Source: a bacterium BMS3Bbin08 (lineage in GTDB: Bacteria > Nitrospirota > Thermodesulfovibrionia > UBA6902 > BMS3Bbin08). From it: a DNA stretch of 64,000 nucleotides. The stretch is taken from positions 150,264-214,263 of the forward strand of contig BDTR01000029.1 of assembly GCA_002897775.1 (NCBI GenBank), given 5' to 3'. Below, piece after piece: positions 1-10,223 of the stretch; the first letter of the stretch is position 1, and the number at the start of each line of letters is the position of its first letter. Made by a program: the position numbers and the translations under genes. The notes under the pieces are model-generated. The model ran no database searches, was not told the DNA's origin, and worked only from the letters and a program-made list of their open reading frames with translations.

Positions 1-48
1 TGTGCATGTCTATTACTGATAAAATGGTTAGATGTAAGGAGAAATAAT

Positions 49-891
49 ATGCTTACCAAACGAATAATACCATGTCTTGATGTCAGGGACGGAAGAGTTG
101 TGAAGGGAGTGAATTTTCAGAACCTTACTGATGCTGGCGACCCTGTTGAGAACGCGAAGTTCTATGACGAACAGGGCGCTGATGAGCTGGTGTTCCTTGA
201 CATAACCGCCTCTCATGAAAAACGCAAGATCATACTTGATGTTGTAGCCAGGACGGCTGACGATGTTTTTATGCCGCTGACCGTTGGAGGCGGAATAAAA
301 AAACTTGATGACATACGGGACCTTCTGAACGCGGGCTGTGACAAGGTGTCCATCAACACTACAGCGGTTCGTGACCCTTATTTCATAAAACTGGCGTCAG
401 AAAGGTTCGGAAGCCAGTGCATTGTCGTTGCCGTAGATGCCAAACTTGTTAAAGATGGCATGAGCTACGAGCCGGAGGAACCATGGTTCAGTGACGCGTT
501 TCTAGGGGATGCTCGGCTGAAATTGCCTGATAACGGTGAGCCGGTCTGGGCCATATCAACTCATGGCGGACGAAAGATGCGGCTTATTGACGCGGTAAAG
601 TGGTCCAGGAAGATGGAAGAGCTGGGCGCCGGCGAGATACTGCTTACAAGCATGGACAGGGACGGCACAAAGGACGGTTATGACATTATGCTGACACGCA
701 GGATCGCTGAAGCGGTTTCAATACCGCTGGTGGCGTCAGGAGGCGTCGGTACCCTTGAGCATTTAAGGGAAGGCCTTGTTGAGGGTAAGGCTGATGCCGC
801 GCTTGCCGCCTCGATCTTCCACTACAGGGAATATTCTATTAAAGAGGCAAAGGAATATCTGAGGTCAAAAGGGGTGCCTGTAAGGCTCTGA
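49..891 (+). CDS. hisF: Imidazole glycerol phosphate synthase subunit HisF
   Basis: [23 protein letters not shown] start and the (beta/alpha)8 HisF motifs VGGGI and [11 protein letters not shown]. Confidence 0.97.
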   Translation: MLTKRIIPCLDVRDGRVVKGVNFQNLTDAGDPVENAKFYDEQGADELVFLDITASHEKRKIILDVVARTADDVFMPLTVGGGIKKLDDIRDLLNAGCDKVSINTTAVRDPYFIKLASERFGSQCIVVAVDAKLVKDGMSYEPEEPWFSDAFLGDARLKLPDNGEPVWAISTHGGRKMRLIDAVKWSRKMEELGAGEILLTSMDRDGTKDGYDIMLTRRIAEAVSIPLVASGGVGTLEHLREGLVEGKADAALAASIFHYREYSIKEAKEYLRSKGVPVRL

Positions 892-966
892 TAGAAACCT
901 TAACATTGATCAAGAAATTGATTTGCCAAATGACCCAGTTTATACGAACTTAGTACCTGGCCACAA

Positions 967-2001
967 ATGGATAAGAACGTAAATTTATCACCGCATGTTG
1001 TGATATTGGGAACTGGTGCAAGTAGAGCCTCTTATCTTCACAGTGGTTGCGTTGGCAAGCCTATTCCTTTAATGAAAGATATAGTTGATATGCTTGATCT
1101 TCGCTCCTCGATTATCGAGGCAGGGTTAGATCTGAAGGATATAGATTTCGAGGCGTTCTATGATGAGCTTGCTACTTCTGGTCAAAATCTTACACTTAAA
1201 AAAAATATTGAAGACAGGGTGTATGATTATTTTTCTCAATTACACCTGCCGGATAAGCCTACAATTTATGACTACTTAATAGTGAGCCTGCGTGATAAAG
1301 ACTTGATCGCAACATTTAACTGGGATCCTTTTCTGCTACAAGCATATCGTAGGAATAGGGTGCTTAGAAGGCTTCCTCGAATAGCATTTTTACATGGTAA
1401 TGTTAGCGTAGGGATTTGTTATAAGGACAAGGTATCTGGGCTTATCGAACAAGTATGTTCAAAATGCGGACAGCCATTGAAACCTTCACGCCTTTTGTAT
1501 CCAGTGAAACATAAAGACTATATCGATCCATTTATCAAAAGCGAATGGGAAGTCCTCAGCCAATATTTAGAACAAGCCTACCTTTTAACGATTTTCGGCT
1601 ACAGTGCTCCGAAGACCGACATTGAGGCACGAAGGCTGATGCTGGAAGGGTGGAAAAAGAACCCAACATTCAATCTTGCCCAAGTGAACATCGTGGATAC
1701 TCAACCAAGTAATCAGTTAGAAGACTCATGGAAGGATTTTTTTGTTAGACAACATTACGGAATCCAAGAAAATATATTTGACAGCTACCTTATGAGACAT
1801 CCAAGACGAAGCTGTGAGGCTCTTGCCGCAGCCACGTTGATGTTAAAACCATGGCGTAAGAATCCGATACCGCAATTTGAATCCATTAAAGAGCTTCATG
1901 AGTGGGCATTACCATTGGTGGAAGAAGAGGGTTTCTCCGGCTCAAAGGGAGAGAATTTCAGTGATATGCCTTTGTCGTCAAAAAATCATACTCTAACCTG
2001 A
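967..2001 (+). CDS. Stand-alone SIR2-like (NAD-binding) protein, possible defence or NADase effector
   Basis: N-terminal VVILGTGASRA; LIATFNWDPFL (TxNxD-like); FLHGN; CSKCG; LLTIFGYSAPKTD, matching the motif order of SIR2-like proteins. Confidence 0.7.
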   Translation: MDKNVNLSPHVVILGTGASRASYLHSGCVGKPIPLMKDIVDMLDLRSSIIEAGLDLKDIDFEAFYDELATSGQNLTLKKNIEDRVYDYFSQLHLPDKPTIYDYLIVSLRDKDLIATFNWDPFLLQAYRRNRVLRRLPRIAFLHGNVSVGICYKDKVSGLIEQVCSKCGQPLKPSRLLYPVKHKDYIDPFIKSEWEVLSQYLEQAYLLTIFGYSAPKTDIEARRLMLEGWKKNPTFNLAQVNIVDTQPSNQLEDSWKDFFVRQHYGIQENIFDSYLMRHPRRSCEALAAATLMLKPWRKNPIPQFESIKELHEWALPLVEEEGFSGSKGENFSDMPLSSKNHTLT

Positions 2002-2203
2002 TGCTGCACATGAACGAGTACCACAGGACACTTTTTGAGCTTGCAGTGTCTTGAGATATTCAGATTAGTTTAAAGGCATGTTGATGTACTTAATGGTGTG
2101 CATCGATGATCCTGGGTTAGGGTAGAAAAAACGTGACATTTTACATCTTATAGCATATACTATGAATGTAATTACAATGTAATCATTTATTAGGAGCTGA
2201 ATT

Positions 2204-2464
2204 ATGTCTACTGTCAAAATAAAGGTTGTAAGAATAGGGAATTCCAGAGGGATACGCATTCCTAAAGTTATTCTGGATCAATGTCATATTAATGGTGAGG
2301 TTGAGCTAGAGACAAAAGAAGACTGCTTGGTTATTAAGTCACCTCATTTGGCAAGAGAGGGCTGGGGGACGGCCTTCCAGAAAATGCATAAAAATCAGGA
2401 AGATGTATTAATAATTGATGAGAGCATGACAAATGCGTGGGATGAGGAAGAGTGGGAGTGGTAG
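2204..2464 (+). CDS. AbrB/MazE-type antitoxin
   Basis: VKIKVVRIGNSRGIRIPKVILDQ SpoVT/AbrB swapped-hairpin motif, overlapping a MazF-like ORF. Confidence 0.9.
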   Translation: MSTVKIKVVRIGNSRGIRIPKVILDQCHINGEVELETKEDCLVIKSPHLAREGWGTAFQKMHKNQEDVLIIDESMTNAWDEEEWEW

Positions 2465-2781
2465 TTAACAGGTTTGATATATATATTGTTTCATTAGACC
2501 CTGCTCGTGGAAGTGAGATCAGAAAGACAAGACCTTGCGTTGTAATATCTCCGGATGAAATGAACCATAATATCAACACTGTAATTATAGCTCCGATGAC
2601 ATCATCAAGCAAAAAGTATCCCACAAGAAAGCCAGTGGAGTTTCAGGGGAAAAAGGGGCAGATTGTACTTGATCAGATCAGAACAGCAGATAAGGCAAGA
2701 TTAATAAAAAGAATCGGCCATTTGAAAAAGAATACATCCGAAAAAGTCGCATCTACTCTCCAGGAAATGTTTGAATTATAA
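2452..2781 (+). CDS. MazF/PemK-family endoribonuclease toxin
   Basis: RFDIYIVSLDPARGSEIRKTRPCVVISPDEMN, VIIAPMTS, GQIVLDQIRTADKARL; 13-nt overlap with the upstream antitoxin. Confidence 0.94.
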   Translation: MGVVVNRFDIYIVSLDPARGSEIRKTRPCVVISPDEMNHNINTVIIAPMTSSSKKYPTRKPVEFQGKKGQIVLDQIRTADKARLIKRIGHLKKNTSEKVASTLQEMFEL

Positions 2782-2887
2782 AAAACCCTAACAAGTCGGT
2801 GGAGATTGAACGAGTGCCAGCGGTATCCTGTATTATCATCTTGCTTTATAATTATAATATAATTAAATGGGACCATTAGGAACATAA

Positions 2888-2968
2888 CGTTCAGTATTTT
2901 TTGATGAAAATTCAATTGAATATTATGACCCTGATCATTCGCAAGATGAGGACAGATTCTTAAAAGGA
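2888..2968 (+). pseudogene. BrnT-like toxin remnant (about 27 codons)
   Basis: Open frame directly after an in-frame TAA reads RSVFFDENSIEYYDPDHSQDEDRFLKG, resembling the BrnT core (DPDHSxDEDRF); no start codon, truncated at the inverted repeat at 2972. Confidence 0.6.
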
Positions 2969-2971
2969 AAT

Positions 2972-3061
2972 GGGGTCAGACATGACTATTGACATTTGCT
3001 TACTTTCATAAGGAATATATGCGGGTCTTTTTTTCTAATGTCAATAGTCATGTCTGACCCC
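2972..3061. repeat. Perfect 25-bp inverted repeat with 40-nt loop; REP/MITE-like hairpin
   Basis: GGGGTCAGACATGACTATTGACATT (2972-2996) and its exact reverse complement AATGTCAATAGTCATGTCTGACCCC (3037-3061). Confidence 0.93.
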
Positions 3062-3218
3062 ATATTAAGTTAAAAAACTATAGAGGCTAACACTTATAAG
3101 GCCTCCCTTTGTCAAGGCAAAAAGTACTGATAACGGATTTTAAAAAATCCTTTCTGGTTTATCAGTGAAAGATTAATAACAGTTCCGGCTTGGTTTCAAG
3201 AAACGGTTTCAAAACATG

Positions 3219-3238
3219 CCTGCCTGTCGGCAGACAGG
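3219..3238. repeat. Imperfect palindrome CCTGCCTGTCGGCAGACAGG
   Basis: Read directly; resembles the perfect palindrome at 5082-5101. Confidence 0.6.
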
Positions 3239-3344
3239 TCTGTACCAAATCACTGGAGAGGGATGCTCAAAAGCTGTAGCTTTTTCGCACCCCTCAGCTC
3301 CGTGTTAACGAAAAAATCAATTGAAATCATTGCTGTTGCATGTT

Positions 3345-3370
3345 ATTACGTACATAATAACGTACATTAT
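3345..3370. promoter_or_regulatory. Candidate Phd-type autoregulatory operator
   Basis: Repeated ACGTACAT(A/T)AT units (acgtacataataacgtacattat) just upstream of the antitoxin start. Confidence 0.4.
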
Positions 3371-3385
3371 GTGTGGAGGGCTGTT

Positions 3386-3646
3386 ATGGCAAATATCAAC
3401 GCTACAAAAGCAAGGAAAGAGTTTTTTGATCTTATCAAGGACACCATAGACAAGCATCGTGTTTTTCATATTCATCACCGCAAGGGTGATGTTGTTCTGA
3501 TGTCCGGGGAGGAATACGAGAGCCTGCAGGAGACACTGGAATTATTATCTATACCTGGCTTCAGGGCAAGTATCGCTCGTTCGGTAAAACAGATAAAAAA
3601 AGGTGAAACTCTCTCCTTGGAAAAAGTCTTTGGAAAAGAAAAATAA
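3386..3646 (+). CDS. Phd/YefM-type antitoxin
   Basis: MANINATKARKEFFDLIKDTIDKHRVFHIHHRKGDVVLMSGEEYESLQETLELL; start at 3386 preferred over the track start at 3263. Confidence 0.88.
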   Translation: MANINATKARKEFFDLIKDTIDKHRVFHIHHRKGDVVLMSGEEYESLQETLELLSIPGFRASIARSVKQIKKGETLSLEKVFGKEK

Positions 3647-3901
3647 TGCCGTATGAGGTTTTATTCACTGAAGAAGCTTTTAAAGACTCCCGGAAATTAT
3701 CTCCAAAAGCTTAAGAATAAACTCAAGGATATAATCACCAGACAGATCATAGAGAACCCCTCTTCAGGGAAAAAGCTGATTGGCGACTTGGCCGGTTTTC
3801 TCTCAATCAGACTTTCTTACAAAGACAGGATTGTTTATAGTATCGATGAAAAAGCTGAAGTAGTCTATATCCACAGGGTGAAAACTCACTATGGGAAATA
3901 A
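3646..3901 (+). pseudogene. RelE/YoeB-type toxin, frameshifted
   Basis: ATG at 3646 overlaps the antitoxin stop and encodes MPYEVLFTEEAFKDSRKLSPKA then TAA (3712-3714); the rest (LKNKLKDIITRQIIENP...RIVYSIDEKAEVVYIHRVKTHYGK) is in the +1 frame. Confidence 0.75.
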
Positions 3902-4000
3902 GAAACAAGAAGTTAAGAGGATGAGACGATAAGAAGTTGAGTCGTTAAGTTGTTCAGACGGTTTAAGCAGTTAACGGTCTTTTTGTCTATGAACTACGAG

Positions 4001-5029
4001 CTATGAGCTAGCATCAGCTGTCGCTTTCATCTCTATCCTGTATTTGTCCAGGACCTCACTGTCCGCAGGGGGTGCTTTTAAATAAAAACTGTTGTCTTTC
4101 ACTGACACTGCCACATCAATTGCCTGGAGATGCTTTGCATCTGAGTATCTTGCGCATAAAGACGCCGCAACAGCCAGAGCTTCCTCTGTTCTTTTGCCCC
4201 TGATCAGGGTTATCGGGCTTCCATAACCTTCTACTCTTAATATGCAGTCGTCAGCGTCTGCAATTGACAGGAGGGTCTCATTCTCCTTTTCATGCCTGCC
4301 GACAATTATCTTACATTCCGGAGAAAACCTGAAGTGCCGCCCTGATCTTAAAAGATTTATATCCTTAAATCCAGGATCACTGGTATAAGTTAAGAGTTCC
4401 TTCAGCCGGAACGCGTAATTCGGTTCTGTTAGCAGGCATCCGCCCGCAGGCGCGGGATAGTCTGTCAGCCCGAACTCCCTGGCAAGTGCCATCTGCGGTT
4501 TCCTGGAACGTCCGTTGATATCGTAAAGTTCATCCCTTTTAACAAGCCCATTTTGCTCAGGGACAGTTATATCCAGCAGTTTGGCGCTGAGCGGCCTTAA
4601 TACAAGCCCTTTAAGCATCGCCTGTTTGTCGATCATCGGGAAAGTGTTCTTCCTCTGACTCATCGGCCTCTGACCCAGGACCTCTCCGGTGATTATAAAG
4701 TCAGCGCCAATCATGCGCATCAGTTCCCTGGCCTCTTTTAACATGAGGATCCTGCAGTCAATACAGGGGTTCATGTTCTTGCCGTGTCCGTACCTGGGGT
4801 TTTTGACTATTTCAAGAAATTTCTCTGACAGGTGGGAGAGCTTCACCTCAAAACCGAACTTTTCCGCGGCGGAAAAAGGGTCTTTTGAACATGATGACCG
4901 GTCGCTTATCTCGCAGCCGAAATGGTTCAAAAATGTTACGGCCGTGACCTCGACACCCTGTCTGAGCATGGTGAGAATCGCGAGTGTACTGTCCAGGCCG
5001 CCTGAAAAAAGTGCGATAGCTCTTGGCAT
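4001..5029 (-). CDS. ATP-pyrophosphatase tRNA thiolation-like protein (MnmA/ThiI-like PP-loop)
   Basis: ALFSGGLDSTLAI PP-loop, NPCIDCRI, APAGGCLLT. Confidence 0.8.
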   Translation of the reverse strand: MPRAIALFSGGLDSTLAILTMLRQGVEVTAVTFLNHFGCEISDRSSCSKDPFSAAEKFGFEVKLSHLSEKFLEIVKNPRYGHGKNMNPCIDCRILMLKEARELMRMIGADFIITGEVLGQRPMSQRKNTFPMIDKQAMLKGLVLRPLSAKLLDITVPEQNGLVKRDELYDINGRSRKPQMALAREFGLTDYPAPAGGCLLTEPNYAFRLKELLTYTSDPGFKDINLLRSGRHFRFSPECKIIVGRHEKENETLLSIADADDCILRVEGYGSPITLIRGKRTEEALAVAASLCARYSDAKHLQAIDVAVSVKDNSFYLKAPPADSEVLDKYRIEMKATADASS

Positions 5030-5081
5030 TTTTATATCAATTGCTCCTGATTTTTTGTCCGCCTTCGCAGAAAACCGCGTG

Positions 5082-5101
5082 CCTGCCTACCGGTAGGCAG
5101 G
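5082..5101. repeat. Perfect 20-bp palindrome CCTGCCTACCGGTAGGCAGG
   Basis: Self-complementary over 20 bp in the intergenic region. Confidence 0.85.
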
Positions 5102-5378
5102 TTTACCAGGGGTGCCCGTCCTCCGTAGAGGTAGTGATTCGGCCCGAGGCGAGCGAGCGAGATTTCACTTAGCGGATAAAAATGTACCGCGGGCCCGCCC
5201 GCTTTTGGCCCGCTTCGCCGAATCGAGGCGAGAGAGGCTTGTCCGTAAAGTTCTATATTATTATATATCATCGGCTCTGTAAATAACCAAATGTGCGGAC
5301 GTTTTTTAAGTGGATAAAATTTTTCCTGTATTTCAAAATTGGAATTTACATTTTAAAATCGAATGTGTAAACTAAGTA

Positions 5379-6143
5379 ATGCCTAAGGTAGTTGCCATAA
5401 TCCCGGCCAGATTTGATTCAACCCGCTTCCCCGGTAAACCCCTCGCTGTCCTTAAAGGAAAACCGCTTATCCAGCATGTTCACGAGCAGGTAGCCTTTGC
5501 CAACCATATTGAAGCGATCGTTGTTGCAACAGACAATAAAACGATCTTTGATACGGTAACAGGTTTTGGTGGACACGCGGTCATGACATCTTCCGGTCAC
5601 TTAAGCGGAACTGACCGTGTTGCCGAGGCCGCCAGGGACATAGACTGTGAAATGATCATCAACATACAGGGAGACGAACCTTTTATAAAGCCGGAAATGG
5701 TGGACGATGTAGTAGAGCTTCTGAATGAGGACCCGAATGCTTCGATAAGCACCCTTGCAAAAAGGACAGCGGACGTCAAGGAGATCCTGTCTCCTGACGT
5801 GGTCAAAGTTGTTGTTGATAATGAGGGGTTTGCCATGTATTTTTCAAGGTCTCCTATCCCTTATTACAGGGATGAATGGAAGGGGATGGGAAGCATAACG
5901 TTCACGAACGCGCATGTTGAGGTTTTAAAGCATATCGGCATATATGGATTCAGAAAAAATGTCCTTATGAACTTTTCGGGCATGGGACCTTGCAGGCTGG
6001 AGATGAGTGAAAAGCTCGAACAGTTAAGAGCGCTTGCCGCCGGAATAAAAATCAAGGTTAAAGAGACTCCGTATGATACATTTGGTATTGATACGATAGA
6101 GGATCTTAGAAAGGCTGAAGAATGGCTAAGTTTATCTTTGTAA
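5379..6143 (+). CDS. kdsB: 3-deoxy-manno-octulosonate cytidylyltransferase
   Basis: [40 protein letters not shown]. Confidence 0.97.
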   Translation: MPKVVAIIPARFDSTRFPGKPLAVLKGKPLIQHVHEQVAFANHIEAIVVATDNKTIFDTVTGFGGHAVMTSSGHLSGTDRVAEAARDIDCEMIINIQGDEPFIKPEMVDDVVELLNEDPNASISTLAKRTADVKEILSPDVVKVVVDNEGFAMYFSRSPIPYYRDEWKGMGSITFTNAHVEVLKHIGIYGFRKNVLMNFSGMGPCRLEMSEKLEQLRALAAGIKIKVKETPYDTFGIDTIEDLRKAEEWLSLSL

Positions 6144-7822
6144 CAGGCGGTGTGGTTTCTTCCCTTGGGAAGGGGATAGCGTCCTCGGCAATGGGCGCGC
6201 TCCTTGAGGCGCGGGGACTTAAAGTAACGCTTCAGAAATTAGACCCGTATATCAATGTTGACCCCGGAACCCTTAGTCCCTTTCAGCATGGGGAAGTTTT
6301 TGTAACTGATGACGGGGCTGAAACCGATCTGGACCTCGGTCACTACGAAAGGTTCTGTTCCATACGCATTTCCCGGAACAACAATTATACAACAGGAAAA
6401 ATTTACTACAGCGTTATTCAAAAGGAGAGAAAAGGCGATTATCTCGGTGAAACGGTACAGGTTGTCCCTCATATAACAGACGAGATAAAAAATGCCATTA
6501 AATCTGTCGCGGACGACTATGACATTGTTATGGTTGAGATCGGCGGTACGATAGGTGATATTGAGAGCCTTCCGTTCCTGGAGGCAATAAGGCAGATGAG
6601 GTCTGATGTCGGACGGGATAATGTCCTGTACGTGCATCTGACGCTGATACCTTATATAAGAACTTCCGGTGAGCTTAAGACAAAACCGACCCAGCACAGT
6701 GTCAGGGAATTAAGGGCGATCGGTATTCAGCCGGATATTTTATTATGCCGCACGGACAGGCCGCTGTCGCAGTCAGTTAAAAAGAAAATAGCGCTCCATT
6801 GTGACCTGGATATTGACGCTGTTATTACCGCCGCGGACGTGGAGTCAATATACGAGGTGCCGCTTACGCTCAAGCAGGAAGGACTTGACGGTCTGGTTGC
6901 CAGGAAACTCCAGCTCAAGTCGGAAGAACCCAACCTGCAAAAATGGAAGGATGTCGTAAAGAAGCTCAAGGACCCGGAAGACCAGGTGACTATCGGACTG
7001 ATAGGAAAATATGTGGGGCTAAAGGACTCTTATAAGAGCCTGAACGAGGCGCTTATCCACGGCGGTATAGCGAATAATGTCAGGGTGAACATACACTGGA
7101 TAGATTCAGAGGAGATAGAGAGATCAGGCGCTGAAAGATTTCTTTCCGATGTTGACGGGATACTTGTCCCCGGAGGTTTCGGTGAAAGGGGCATAGAAGG
7201 GAAGATACAGGCGGTACAGTTCGCCAGAGAAAAGAAGATACCCTTTTTGGGCATATGCCTTGGCATGCAGTGCGCTGTTATTGAATATGCCCGCAATGTC
7301 TGCGGCCTTGAAAAAGCGAACAGTACTGAATTTGATCGGGACACCCCGTATCCTGTCATCTATTTGATCGAGGAATGGTATAACTTCAGGACGCGGACAG
7401 TCGAGAAAAGGGATATTACCTCGAGCAAGGGCGGGACAATGAGACTTGGAGCGTACCCCTGCGTTTTGTCAGAGAATTCTAACGCGTTCAGGGCGTACGG
7501 CGTTAAGGATATATCCGAGAGACACAGACACCGCTATGAATTTAATAACTCTTTCAAAGATACTCTTGTAAATAAAGGCCTGAAAATAAGCGGTATAAGT
7601 CCTGATAAGGAACTGGTGGAAATAGTGGAGATAGAAGACCATCCATGGTTTTTCGGGTGCCAGTTCCATCCGGAATTCAAATCCAGACCGCTTGAACCTC
7701 ACCCTGTCTTCCGTTCATTTATAGAGGCGGCATATAAGGGGAAAAAACTTCTGTTCACCCCGTTAGAAAGAAGTCGCGCTGTTTCAGGCGAAGCGAAAAA
7801 AATACAAGGTGATCCTTCTTAG
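6122..7822 (+). CDS. pyrG: CTP synthase
   Basis: [31 protein letters not shown]-terminal GATase LGICLGMQ; 22-nt overlap with kdsB. Confidence 0.98.
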   Translation: MAKFIFVTGGVVSSLGKGIASSAMGALLEARGLKVTLQKLDPYINVDPGTLSPFQHGEVFVTDDGAETDLDLGHYERFCSIRISRNNNYTTGKIYYSVIQKERKGDYLGETVQVVPHITDEIKNAIKSVADDYDIVMVEIGGTIGDIESLPFLEAIRQMRSDVGRDNVLYVHLTLIPYIRTSGELKTKPTQHSVRELRAIGIQPDILLCRTDRPLSQSVKKKIALHCDLDIDAVITAADVESIYEVPLTLKQEGLDGLVARKLQLKSEEPNLQKWKDVVKKLKDPEDQVTIGLIGKYVGLKDSYKSLNEALIHGGIANNVRVNIHWIDSEEIERSGAERFLSDVDGILVPGGFGERGIEGKIQAVQFAREKKIPFLGICLGMQCAVIEYARNVCGLEKANSTEFDRDTPYPVIYLIEEWYNFRTRTVEKRDITSSKGGTMRLGAYPCVLSENSNAFRAYGVKDISERHRHRYEFNNSFKDTLVNKGLKISGISPDKELVEIVEIEDHPWFFGCQFHPEFKSRPLEPHPVFRSFIEAAYKGKKLLFTPLERSRAVSGEAKKIQGDPS

Positions 7823-7893
7823 AAAATATATTTCGAACGGGTTTACTCATAAATGAGTCTCATGACAAAAAAATATAAGTATAAGGTGGATAA

Positions 7894-9174
<1,281 letters not shown>

Positions 9175-9309
9175 GGAGACAGGAAAATCCTGATTTTTAA
9201 ATTCAAAATCCTAAACAAATCTCAAATTCGAATTCTCCAAAAAATTAACTCTTGATAATTTTATTATGTTTAGAGCTTAGGATTTTGATATTAGTATTTG
9301 TGAAACTTT

Positions 9310-9630
9310 ATGCGTAACAGAAGACGAAAAGAGGTAGAAGCCAAAAAGAGGGTGAAGAGAAGCGTTTTTTTTACTCTTGGCGTTTTAATTATAATCTACC
9401 TTTTTATTACTCTTATTTTCGGTGAGAACGGCCTGCTGAAATACATTAAACTGGAGGCTGTCAAAGAAGACGTGCAGGCCGAGATAAAAGGCCTGGAAAA
9501 ACAGAACGAGGAAACAAAAAAGCAGATCGAGGCGGGCAGGGAAGACCCCAACCTTATAGAGGAGCTTGCCAGGAAGCAGGGACTTACAAGGGAAGACGAG
9601 CTTATATTTAAATTCAAGGACGGGCAATAA
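9310..9630 (+). CDS. ftsB: FtsB/DivIC-family septum protein
   Basis: Short protein, single N-terminal TM, coiled coil, EELARKQGLTREDELIFKF; immediately downstream of eno. Confidence 0.75.
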   Translation: MRNRRRKEVEAKKRVKRSVFFTLGVLIIIYLFITLIFGENGLLKYIKLEAVKEDVQAEIKGLEKQNEETKKQIEAGREDPNLIEELARKQGLTREDELIFKFKDGQ

Positions 9631-9642
9631 CCCTGGGAAAAA

Positions 9643-9755
9643 CAAGTTATTTAGTTATTTAGTTATTGAGTTATTAAGTAATTTTTTTAATGACATAATT
9701 ACTTATTGACTTAATGACCCGGTAGTTCATCGAATGACTGAGTAACTCAATAACT
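9643..9755. repeat. AT-rich intergenic repeat with TTAGTTA/TTGAGTTA heptamer-like units
   Basis: agttatttagttatttagttattgagttattaagtaatt ... gagtaactcaataact; similar word content at 51301-51392. Confidence 0.6.
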
Positions 9756-9793
9756 GCCCGGGAATTTTGAATCAGGCGTTCAGTAGGAGACGG

Positions 9794-10162
9794 ATGTACG
9801 AACTGATGATCGAGACACAATTCTCTGCCGCGCACCAGCTCAGAGAGTATAAGGGTAAATGCGAGAATATGCACGGCCATAACTGGAAGGTTCAGATCGT
9901 AGTGGCTGCCGAAAAGCTCAATGAGATAGGCCTGGGCATGGACTTCCATGATCTGAAAAGAATAAGCAATGAGGTCGTTTCAACGCTTGACCATGCGGTT
10001 CTTAATGAGATATTTCCGTTCACAGAGATCAATCCATCTTCAGAGAACATCGCGAAGTGGCTGTATGATTCGATCGGGAAAAAAACAGAGGGCGGTAATA
10101 TTACTATGTCATCCGTGACCGTGTGGGAGTCTGAGACGGCATCGGCAACGTATTACGAGTAA
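9794..10162 (+). CDS. queD: 6-carboxytetrahydropterin synthase (QueD/PTPS family)
   Basis: IETQFSAAHQLREYKGKCENMHGHNWKVQI, GMDFHDLK, LDHAVLNE; start moved to the internal ATG at 9794. Confidence 0.9.
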   Translation: MYELMIETQFSAAHQLREYKGKCENMHGHNWKVQIVVAAEKLNEIGLGMDFHDLKRISNEVVSTLDHAVLNEIFPFTEINPSSENIAKWLYDSIGKKTEGGNITMSSVTVWESETASATYYE

Positions 10163-10223
10163 GAACAGCAGCTTTACCTTTCAGATAAACGACAAATAGC
10201 ACGGCCCGGGAGGATTAAAAGGC

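Noticed and set aside
3646-3720. prfB-like programmed +1 frameshift in the RelE-type toxin
   Set aside because: The shift site is GCT-TAA rather than CTT-TGA and no upstream Shine-Dalgarno-like stimulator is evident; mutation is more likely.
5032-5271. Minus-strand 79-aa ORF containing NLPTGRQARGF
   Set aside because: The peptide is the translation of the CCTGCCTACCGGTAGGCAGG palindrome region; it sits in a GC-skewed intergenic stretch with no domain signal.
6239-6697. Long minus-strand ORFs inside pyrG, eno, korA and smc (for example 152 aa at 6239)
   Set aside because: They are antisense to confidently identified genes and show no family motifs; expected shadow ORFs.
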